The notes under the pieces are model-generated. The model searched no databases, was not told the DNA's origin, and saw nothing but the letters and a program-made list of their open reading frames with translations. Made by a program: the position numbers and the translations under genes. Of a stretch of DNA of 13,864 bases, positions 6,953-13,138 are shown piece by piece (position 1 is the stretch's first letter; every line of letters begins with the position of its first letter). Source of the DNA: an uncultured bacterium (GTDB lineage Bacteria; Actinomycetota; UBA4738; HRBIN12); contig CALGFI010000010.1 of the NCBI GenBank assembly GCA_937881155.1, positions 1-13,864 of the forward strand. Direction: 5' to 3'.

Positions 6953-7944
6953 GCGCTCAGCAGCCGATCCGCGAACGTGCGCGGCTCGAACGGCTCGAGG
7001 TCCTCGATCGCCTCGCCCATGCCGATGAGCTTGACCGGCAGGCCGAGCTGTTCGCGAACGGCCAGGACGAATCCCCCCTTCGCCGTGCCGTCGAGCTTGG
7101 TGAGCGCCACGCCCGTTACCTCGACTGCGTCGGTAAACGCCCTCGCTTGGGCGATGCCATTCTGACCGGTCGTCGCGTCGAGCACGAGCAGGGTCTCGTC
7201 GGGTGGCCGGCCGGCAGCTTTCTCCAGGACGCGGCGCACCTTCCGGAGCTCGTCCATCAGCGGCTGTTTGGTGTGAAGGCGCCCAGCCGTGTCGACGATC
7301 AGAACGTCCGAGCCCCGTGCCTCGGCCGCCTTGACCGCGTCGAACGCGACCGACCCCGGGTCGGCCCCGCGTTGCTGAATGACGAGATGCGCATCGGCAC
7401 GACGCGCCCAGATGTCCAACTGCTCGGACGCGGCTGCGCGGAAGGTGTCGCTTCCGGCGAGGCTCACGGATCTGCCGGCCCGTGCCAGTCGGGACGCGAG
7501 CTTGCCGATCGTCGTGGTCTTCCCCGAGCCGTTCACGCCGACCACCATGATCACCGCGAGACGTCCCTCCGGCAGGTCAAGGGCACCATCACCGGCGAGG
7601 ATTTCGGCCACCTCGTCCGAGACGAGCTCGACGGGATCGGATCCGGACGTGTAGCGGTCGCGGACGGCCGTGACGACGCGGCCGGCCGTCGACGGACCGA
7701 CGTCGGCCTTCACCAAGAGCTCTTCGAGCCGTGCCCACGGGTCGTCGACGGCCCCGCCGAACAGCGACCGGATCCGCGCGCCGAGCGCTTCGGTCCGCCG
7801 CGAGGGCGGGGCTTCGGCGGGGCCTGGCCTGGTGCCAGGCACTACGCTCTCCGTCGTGGCGCCGCGCCGCCGCGAGACGCGTAGGACGGCCAGCGCCGCG
7901 ACGAAGATCGACACGACGACGACCGGGATCCACCAGAGCTCCAC
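6949..7944 (-). CDS. ftsY: signal recognition particle receptor FtsY
   Basis: FtsY is the membrane-associated GTPase that docks Ffh-ribosome complexes at the Sec translocon. The 331-residue protein begins with a hydrophobic helix (about 4-22, WWIPVVVVSIFVAALAVL) and a basic SRRR stop. It thus has a true N-terminal membrane anchor, as in many actinobacteria, rather than the long acidic A domain of E. coli. The N domain follows (about 55-115), then the G domain: GVNGSGKTT (136-144), DTFRAAASEQL (166-176), DTAGR (218-222), ATTGQ (257-261) and TKLDG (282-286). I chose the GTG at 7944, 11 bases after smc; an open frame continues upstream inside smc but is a shadow. No good Shine-Dalgarno is visible. 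Confidence 0.97.
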   Translation of the reverse strand: MELWWIPVVVVSIFVAALAVLRVSRRRGATTESVVPGTRPGPAEAPPSRRTEALGARIRSLFGGAVDDPWARLEELLVKADVGPSTAGRVVTAVRDRYTSGSDPVELVSDEVAEILAGDGALDLPEGRLAVIMVVGVNGSGKTTTIGKLASRLARAGRSVSLAGSDTFRAAASEQLDIWARRADAHLVIQQRGADPGSVAFDAVKAAEARGSDVLIVDTAGRLHTKQPLMDELRKVRRVLEKAAGRPPDETLLVLDATTGQNGIAQARAFTDAVEVTGVALTKLDGTAKGGFVLAVREQLGLPVKLIGMGEAIEDLEPFEPRTFADRLLSA

Positions 7945-7955
7945 GAGCGGGCAGG

Positions 7956-10900
7956 CTAGCCGACGGGGTTCGACTCGGGTACGCCGGCGACCTGGCGTGT
8001 TGGCGCCGTTTCGCTCCCGTTCGTGAGCTGATCCAGCCGCTGTGCGAGGACGCGCGACGTGCCGTCCTTCGACATCGAGATGCCGTACATGATCCCGGCG
8101 ACCTCCATCGTCCGTTTCTGGTGCGTCACGATGATGACCTGCGACTCGGCGGCGAAGCCCTCGACCAGCTTGATGAATCGGTGCAGGTTGATGTCGTCGA
8201 GCGCGGGTTCGACCTCGTCCATCAGGTAGAACGGGCTCGGCCGGGCCTTGAAGATCGCGAACAGGAACGCGAGCGCCGTCAGCGCGCGCTCGCCGCCCGA
8301 CAGCAGACTGATGCGCTTGACGCGCTTGCGGCCGGGACGCGACTCGATCTCGATGCCCGTGTTCAGCAGGTCGCCCGGCTCGGTCGCAATGAGTCGTCCC
8401 TCGCCGCCCGGGAACAGCTCCGCGATCAGCCGTTCGAACTCCGCCGCCACATCGCGGTACGCCGCCTCGAACGTCGTCGCGATCTCCGTCTCGACACGCT
8501 GGATCACCTCGAGCAGATCTCTCCGTGCCTTTCGAACGTCGTCGAGCTCGCGCTGCATGAAGTCGTACCGCTCCTGCATCGCCTCGAACTCGCCGCCCGC
8601 GAGCAGGTTGACGCGGCCGAGCAGTCCGAGGCGCCGCTGGACGAGCTCCGCTCGCCGCTCGATCGTGGACACGGTGGCTTCCTCGGTGAGCTCGGCGACC
8701 GCGTCGTTCGGCTCGCGCTGGTGTCCCTCGCGCAAGAGACGCTCCGCGTCCCGGATGCGGCGTTCGAGGTCGCCGCGGAGCCGATCTTCGTCCTGGTAGT
8801 CCTCGCGAAGACGATCGAGCTCCGTCGACGCGTCGCGCCACAGGCGGTTCGACTCGGCCTCCGCCTCCGTGGCGGCACGGTCCGCTTCTGCGGCGGCGAT
8901 GCGGGCAGAGGCCGCGGCCTCGAGCGCCGTCTCGGCGCTCGCGAGTCGCGCCTCGGCGTCGGCGCGCTCGTTCCGGGCGGCTTGGAGCGTCGTCCGGAAG
9001 GTGTCCTCGTCCTGCCCGGCGAGCGCGTCGCGCTCGCCGCGCGCCGACGCCAGCCGTTCCTCGACCCCGGCGCGATCGCGTCGAAGCGTCTCGACGGCGA
9101 CTCGCGCTTGCACCGGCGGCTCGGGCGCCTGCGGCAGCTCCGGAACCTCGTGTGTCATCGGCTCCGCCGCGGCGAGTGCGTCGCGCCACGCCGCTGCAGC
9201 GTCGTCCAGGCCGGCGAGCCGTTGCGAGAGGAGCTCGTCCTCCTTCGCGATCGACGCGATCTCTGCGTCGCCCCGCGCGATGCGATCCGCGGCTCGCGTG
9301 ATCATCGCGTCCGAACGCTCGATCTGCTCGGTCAGCTCGTCGATCTCGGCGGCGATGGCGTCGAGCCGTTCGCGTCGCGGCGTCGTCGACGACGTCGCTC
9401 GCGCCAGGTCGTGTTCGGCGACGTTCAGCTCCCGCCGGATCTCCGCTGCGCGTGAGTCCGCGACCGCAGCCGTCCGGATCACCGCGGGTCCGAGCAGGAC
9501 GCCCTTCGGCGTGACGAACGACGCTTTGGGATGCCTCCGATGCTTCTCGGTCGCTTCCTCGAGCGTCTCGGCGAGGTAGATGTCCGAAAGCACGGTCGTG
9601 ACCAGACCGCGCGCCGACGCATCCGCGTCGACGACGCTCAGCAAGGTGCGCTCGCCCGGCAGGACAGACGCCGTCGGACCCCCTCCCGCGATGGTGAGCG
9701 TCGCCCCGTCTCCGTCCGCCGCATCCCCGATCGCGAACTCCTCGTCCGCGTAAACGACCGCGTCCGACAGCGGCCCGAGTCCGGCGCGTAGGGCTCGTTC
9801 CCATCCCTTCTCCGCGCGGACGAGCTCGCCGAGCAGACCGAGCGCGCGCTCCTTGTGACTCGTTATGAAGCGCCGGCCCGGCGTCTGTTCCAGGTCCTCG
9901 AGCCGCGCCCCGAGCACGTCGCGCCGATACTCATGGCGCCGGAGCGCTTGTTCGAGCGTGTCCACCGTCGCCGCCACTGAATGGCGTTCGCGTTCGAGCT
10001 CGGCGCGCCGTTCCGACAGCGGCGCCGTCTCGGCGTCGAGGCGCTCGACGTCGTCGGCCAGGCTCTCGCGTTCGCGTTCGGCGACCGTCCGACGCTCCCG
10101 AACGTTCGCAATCCCCTCCTCGAGCCGCGCCCGTTCGCGCTCGTACGACGCGAGCGAGCGTCTGAGCGTCTGCATCTCGGCGCGACGCGCCGCCGCCTCC
10201 TCGAAGGCGCGGCGCCGCTCCTCTTCGACGTGCAGTCTCATCTCGGCCGCGGATAGGAACGCGTGTTCGGCCTCGTCGAGCTCGCGTTCGCGCGTCGCCA
10301 TCTCATCGGCCAGGTCGGCCGATCGGCGTTGAAGCCCGAGGAGTTCGTTCTCGAGTGAAGAGAGTCGTGCTCCCCGAGTACCTTGCGCCGCAAGTGTCTC
10401 ACGAGCCTCTGACTCGAGCTCCACCGCGCGCCTCAGCTCGAGCTCGGCTGCGGACTTCGCCGCCTGCGCGTCGCGAAGGCGTCCCTCGGATTCCTGGAGC
10501 GCCCACACGGCGCGAGCGCGGTCGTCCGCCGCTGCGGCGACGCGCGCATCCAGCGAGTCGAGCCGCTCGCGCGCCGCCGTACGTCGCGCCATCCCCTCCT
10601 GCCATCCGCCGCTCCGGCTCTCGCGCTCGTTCAAAAGCTCGCGCAGACGCGCGGCGGCGAGCTGCACGGCGAGCGCGTCGGCCTCCGCGGTGAGCTCCTC
10701 GTGGCGCCGCGCCACCTCGGCCTGTTGCTTGAGCGGCTTCAGTTGGCGCCGGAGCTCGGCCTGGACGTCTCGCAGCCGCAGCAGGTCCTGATCGAGTCCG
10801 CTGAGCTTGCGCTCGGCGCGGTCCTTGCGCTTGCGATGCTTCGCCACACCGGCTGCTTCCTCGATGTAGCGGCGTCGGTCCTCGGGGCGTGCCGACAGCA

Positions 10901-11345
10901 CGTCCTCGAGCTGACCTTGCCCGACGACGGTGTGCAGACCGCGACCGATGCCGCTCTCGGAGAGCAGCTCCTGCACGTCGAGCAACCTGACGACCTGACC
11001 GCCGATGCGGTACTCGCTGTCGCCCGAGCGGAAGATCGAGCGAGCGATCTCGATCTCGGTCATCGGTACAGGGATCAGCCCGGCGGAGTTGTCGATCACG
11101 AGCTTCACTTCGGCCATACCCAGCGCGGGACGCTGTGGACTTCCGGCGAAGATCACGTCGGCCATCTGCCCGCCGCGAAGCGCTCGAGGCCCCTGCTCTC
11201 CAAGCACCCAGCTGATCGCGTCGACGAGGTTGGACTTGCCCGACCCGTTGGGGCCGATGATCACCGAGACGCCCGGCGCCAACTCCAGAGTGGTCTTGTC
11301 GGCGAACGACTTGAAGCCTCGGACCTGCAGGGATCGGAGGAACAT
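7956..11345 (-). CDS. smc: chromosome segregation/condensation ATPase SMC
   Basis: SMC dimers with ScpA and ScpB extrude DNA loops and align chromosome arms. The 1129-residue protein shows the N-terminal head with Walker A GPNGSGKSN (31-39), R57 of ALRGG and Q145 in VVGQGQLEDVL. The first coiled coil spans about 170-495, the hinge about 500-625 (LGLLGELVRAEKGWERAL onward), and the second coiled coil about 630-905. The C-terminal head has the signature LLSGGERALTALAFLFA (1014-1030), Walker B FYLMDE (1039-1044), the D-loop and the switch histidine in IIVTHQ (1071-1076). A proline-rich break interrupts the second coil (729-744). Walker B is followed by DEVEPALDD where Ala is usual instead of Pro. 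The ATG lies 71 bases after acyP. ScpA and ScpB are not in the window. Confidence 0.98.
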   Translation of the reverse strand: MFLRSLQVRGFKSFADKTTLELAPGVSVIIGPNGSGKSNLVDAISWVLGEQGPRALRGGQMADVIFAGSPQRPALGMAEVKLVIDNSAGLIPVPMTEIEIARSIFRSGDSEYRIGGQVVRLLDVQELLSESGIGRGLHTVVGQGQLEDVLSARPEDRRRYIEEAAGVAKHRKRKDRAERKLSGLDQDLLRLRDVQAELRRQLKPLKQQAEVARRHEELTAEADALAVQLAAARLRELLNERESRSGGWQEGMARRTAARERLDSLDARVAAAADDRARAVWALQESEGRLRDAQAAKSAAELELRRAVELESEARETLAAQGTRGARLSSLENELLGLQRRSADLADEMATRERELDEAEHAFLSAAEMRLHVEEERRRAFEEAAARRAEMQTLRRSLASYERERARLEEGIANVRERRTVAERERESLADDVERLDAETAPLSERRAELERERHSVAATVDTLEQALRRHEYRRDVLGARLEDLEQTPGRRFITSHKERALGLLGELVRAEKGWERALRAGLGPLSDAVVYADEEFAIGDAADGDGATLTIAGGGPTASVLPGERTLLSVVDADASARGLVTTVLSDIYLAETLEEATEKHRRHPKASFVTPKGVLLGPAVIRTAAVADSRAAEIRRELNVAEHDLARATSSTTPRRERLDAIAAEIDELTEQIERSDAMITRAADRIARGDAEIASIAKEDELLSQRLAGLDDAAAAWRDALAAAEPMTHEVPELPQAPEPPVQARVAVETLRRDRAGVEERLASARGERDALAGQDEDTFRTTLQAARNERADAEARLASAETALEAAASARIAAAEADRAATEAEAESNRLWRDASTELDRLREDYQDEDRLRGDLERRIRDAERLLREGHQREPNDAVAELTEEATVSTIERRAELVQRRLGLLGRVNLLAGGEFEAMQERYDFMQRELDDVRKARRDLLEVIQRVETEIATTFEAAYRDVAAEFERLIAELFPGGEGRLIATEPGDLLNTGIEIESRPGRKRVKRISLLSGGERALTALAFLFAIFKARPSPFYLMDEVEPALDDINLHRFIKLVEGFAAESQVIIVTHQKRTMEVAGIMYGISMSKDGTSRVLAQRLDQLTNGSETAPTRQVAGVPESNPVG

Positions 11346-11354
11346 CGAAAGGCG

Positions 11355-11360
11355 ATGCTA
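11355..11360 (-). promoter_or_regulatory. candidate -10 element before smc
   Basis: The minus strand reads TAGCAT nine bases before the smc ATG. It fits TANNNT and would give a leader of only two or three bases; there is no Shine-Dalgarno between it and the ATG. No convincing -35 lies 17-18 bases upstream. The same spacing is seen before comM. Confidence 0.3.
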
Positions 11361-11362
11361 GC

Positions 11363-11376
11363 AGCGGCTTTCCGCT
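11363..11376 (-). other. small hairpin in the acyP-smc gap
   Basis: The plus strand reads AGCGG-CTTT-CCGCT, a five-base-pair stem with a four-base loop, just upstream of the candidate smc -10 element. It could be structure in an acyP read-through transcript. Role unknown; a five-pair stem can easily arise by chance. Confidence 0.25.
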
Positions 11377-11393
11377 CGACCTCGCATTTCCGA

Positions 11394-11408
11394 GCCCGAA
11401 CTTCGGGC
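11394..11408 (-). other. GC-rich palindrome after the acyP stop
   Basis: GCCCGAA-C-TTCGGGC is a perfect seven-base inverted repeat around one base, starting nine bases downstream of the acyP stop. In RNA it would form a six-pair stem with a three-base loop. No U-run follows on the minus strand, so it is not a standard intrinsic terminator. It could be a weak terminator, a pause site or an operator. Confidence 0.35.
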
Positions 11409-11416
11409 CGACAGGA

Positions 11417-11686
11417 TCAGTGCACCACGCGGAACGAGACGTCCCCGACGGGGTCCTCGGCGACCGCCTCGACTTCGTCGATACGAGCGAGCTCCGGTCC
11501 ATTCCGGCACCAATCGACCATCCGGTCCACGGCGTCGTTCGTTCCTTCGAATGCGGCCTCGACGCCACCGTCCGAACGGTTCCGCACGTAGCCGCCGACG
11601 CCGGCCTCGCGAGCGAGACGCGCGCACGTAGCTCGGAAGAACACGCCCTGGACGCGACCCGACACGACCACACGAGTTCGTTTCAC
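11417..11686 (-). CDS. acyP: acylphosphatase
   Basis: Acylphosphatase hydrolyses the carboxyl-phosphate bond of acyl phosphates such as acetyl phosphate or carbamoyl phosphate; its physiological substrate in bacteria is uncertain. The 89-residue protein has the expected GRVQGVFFRATCARLA block (10-25) with the phosphate-binding loop and catalytic R18. The second signature GGYVRNRSDGGVEAAFEG (31-48) contains catalytic N36. It ends FRVVH as the family does. The GTG start lies only 17 bases from the divergent nicotinamidase gene, with TAGTAT six bases upstream and no Shine-Dalgarno, so it may be read from a leaderless message. Location upstream of smc is conserved in actinobacteria. Confidence 0.95.
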   Translation of the reverse strand: MKRTRVVVSGRVQGVFFRATCARLAREAGVGGYVRNRSDGGVEAAFEGTNDAVDRMVDWCRNGPELARIDEVEAVAEDPVGDVSFRVVH

Positions 11687-11703
11687 GTCGGCATACTAGG
11701 TTC
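11687..11703. promoter_or_regulatory. 17-base divergent promoter region shared by acyP and the nicotinamidase gene
   Basis: The near-palindromic centre CATACTAGG (11692-11700) contains CATACT on the plus strand, six bases before the nicotinamidase GTG. On the minus strand the overlapping TAGTAT (11698-11693) lies six bases before the acyP GTG. Each hexamer would place the transcription start on its own GTG. There is no room for a Shine-Dalgarno on either side, and no -35 was recognised. The arrangement is seen directly; promoter activity is inferred. Confidence 0.45.
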
Positions 11704-12294
11704 GTGGTCCAGTACGACCCTCGGACGGCCCTGATCGTCGTCGACGTGCAGAACGATTTCGCCGACCCGAGGGGCAGCCTGTACGTGCGACGCGGCGAGG
11801 AGGTCGTTCCGTTCGCGAACCGTGAGATCGAGCGCGCCTTCGATGGCGGCGCGTCGGTCGTATACACGCAGGACTGGCATCCCCCGGTCACACCGCACTT
11901 CCGGAAGGACGGTGGAATCTGGCCCGTCCACTGCGTTCGAGATACGTGGGGAGCGCAGTTCCACCCGGGGCTCCGCGTCGCCGAGAGCGCGACGATCGTT
12001 CGCAAGGGTGAGGACGGCGGTGACGGTTACTCGGGATTCAGCGTTCGCGATCCCCAGAGCGGCGACGTGACCGCGACGCGGCTCGAATCGATCCTTCGCG
12101 CGCGGAACGCAGATACGCTCGTGATCGCGGGTCTCGCGACGGACTACTGCGTTGCCGAGACGACGCTCGATGCGATCAAGCTGGGGCACACCGCGACGGT
12201 TCTCCTCGAGGGCATCCGGGCGGTCGATCTCCAACTCGGTGACGGTGACCGGGCCATCGAGCGGATGCGCGCAGCCGGAGCGGAGCTGGACTAG
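11704..12294 (+). CDS. pncA: nicotinamidase (isochorismatase-like hydrolase family)
   Basis: Nicotinamidase converts nicotinamide to nicotinate and ammonia, feeding the Preiss-Handler route to NAD. The 196-residue protein shows ALIVVDVQNDF (9-19) with D14, YTQDWHPP (54-61) with metal ligands D57 and H59, WPVHCVRDTWGAQFHPGL (73-90) with H76, K101 in IVRKGED, and the nucleophile C149 in GLATDYCVAET. D14, K101 and C149 form the catalytic triad. The TWGAxFHP block favours nicotinamidase over other cysteine hydrolases of the family. It is the only plus-strand gene, its GTG has no Shine-Dalgarno, and it is convergent with mutM with one base between stops. In M. tuberculosis a different gene (OsmC-like, from memory) occupies this slot, so it is probably a lineage-specific insertion. 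Confidence 0.92.
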   Translation: MVQYDPRTALIVVDVQNDFADPRGSLYVRRGEEVVPFANREIERAFDGGASVVYTQDWHPPVTPHFRKDGGIWPVHCVRDTWGAQFHPGLRVAESATIVRKGEDGGDGYSGFSVRDPQSGDVTATRLESILRARNADTLVIAGLATDYCVAETTLDAIKLGHTATVLLEGIRAVDLQLGDGDRAIERMRAAGAELD

Positions 12295-12295
12295 G

Positions 12296-13138
12296 TCAGC
12301 TCTGGCACTGCGGGCAGAAGAACGCGTTCCGCCCCGAGATCTTGACGGCCTGGATCGGCGTCCGGCACCGGCGGCAGGGGAGCCCGGTGCGTCCGTACAC
12401 CTTCAGCTCGTTCTGGAACTCCCCCGGCTTGCCGAACAGATCCATGTACGCGTCGTCGTCGAGCGTCGTGCCGCGGAATCGGATCGCCTCCTGCAGCACC
12501 TCCTGCATCGCGCGGTACAGGCGCCGGACCTCCTGCGAGGACAGCGAATCGGAGAGCCGGTCGTATCGCAGACCTGCGCCGAACAACACTTCGTCCGAGT
12601 AGATGTTCCCCAGACCGCTCACGAACTTCTGGTCCATCAGGAGTTGCTTCATCTTCGTCGCGCGCTGCGTGAGCGCGCCGCCGAAGGCGTTCCAGGTGAA
12701 GACGTGATCGAGCGGGTCGATCGCAATGTGCTGCAGCTCCCTCACCTTGCCCAGCTCGTCCGCGGCCGTCACGAACATCTCGCCGAACGTGCGCGGGTCG
12801 AAAAAGCGAAGGTCGCCGCCCTGGACGAACGTGATCACGACGTGTGTGTGCTGCGGGAGCGGCACGCGCTTGGTGCCGCGCACGAACTGTCCGGACATCC
12901 CGAAGTGCACGACGAGCACGTCGCCGTCGTCCATGTGAAGCAGGACGTACTTGCCGCGGCGCTCGGCCTTGGTGAACTTCCGGCCCACGAGCCGGTCGGT
13001 GAACTCCTTGCGCTTGCCGTGACGTCGGATCACCCGCATCGCGTTCCTCGACGCCCGCACGTCTGCCGTCGCCACCTTGCGTCCGACGACGTCCTTTTCC
13101 AGGTCGCGCCGCATGACCTCGACCTCGGGGAGTTCCAC
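12296..13138 (-). CDS. mutM: formamidopyrimidine-DNA glycosylase family protein (Fpg/MutM), atypical N-terminus
   Basis: Fpg excises 8-oxoguanine and ring-opened purines and cuts the abasic site. The 280 residues include K63 (RRGKYVLL), HFGMSGQ (78-84), FFDPRTFGE (112-120), GLGNIYSDEVLF (175-186) and a C-terminal zinc finger C255-x2-C258-x16-C275-x2-C278 with R270. The N-terminus is MELPEVEV, whereas the family normally reads MPELPEVE with the exposed proline as the Schiff-base nucleophile. The codon before the GTG start is the in-frame rnc stop TAA, so no longer form can supply the proline. GAGG precedes the GTG by three bases, partly inside rnc. The family assignment is firm; full glycosylase activity is less certain. 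Confidence 0.93.
   Translation of the reverse strand: MELPEVEVMRRDLEKDVVGRKVATADVRASRNAMRVIRRHGKRKEFTDRLVGRKFTKAERRGKYVLLHMDDGDVLVVHFGMSGQFVRGTKRVPLPQHTHVVITFVQGGDLRFFDPRTFGEMFVTAADELGKVRELQHIAIDPLDHVFTWNAFGGALTQRATKMKQLLMDQKFVSGLGNIYSDEVLFGAGLRYDRLSDSLSSQEVRRLYRAMQEVLQEAIRFRGTTLDDDAYMDLFGKPGEFQNELKVYGRTGLPCRRCRTPIQAVKISGRNAFFCPQCQS

Noticed and set aside
5221..7944. Similarity between ffh and ftsY as a possible recent tandem duplication.
   Set aside because: Both share the NG GTPase core, but each carries its own diagnostic domains (M domain, membrane anchor). They are ancient paralogues present in nearly all bacteria.
4630..7955. The 4.5S SRP RNA gene near ffh or ftsY.
   Set aside because: All gaps here are 11 bases or shorter; there is no space for the RNA gene, and no GGAA-tetraloop helix was seen outside the genes.
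7731..9455. A 574-codon plus-strand open frame opposite smc and the ftsY start.
   Set aside because: It is an antisense shadow typical of GC-rich genes: Arg/Leu-rich, no recognisable domain, and opposite clearly conserved SMC and FtsY sequence.
7945..9804. A 951-codon minus-strand open frame that would extend ftsY far upstream.
   Set aside because: The upstream part is an alternate frame within smc, rich in Arg/Gly/Ala and without family resemblance. FtsY similarity begins at the GTG at 7944 with its membrane helix.
11394..11408. The palindrome after acyP as a rho-independent terminator.
   Set aside because: No run of T follows it on the minus strand, so only a palindrome is reported.
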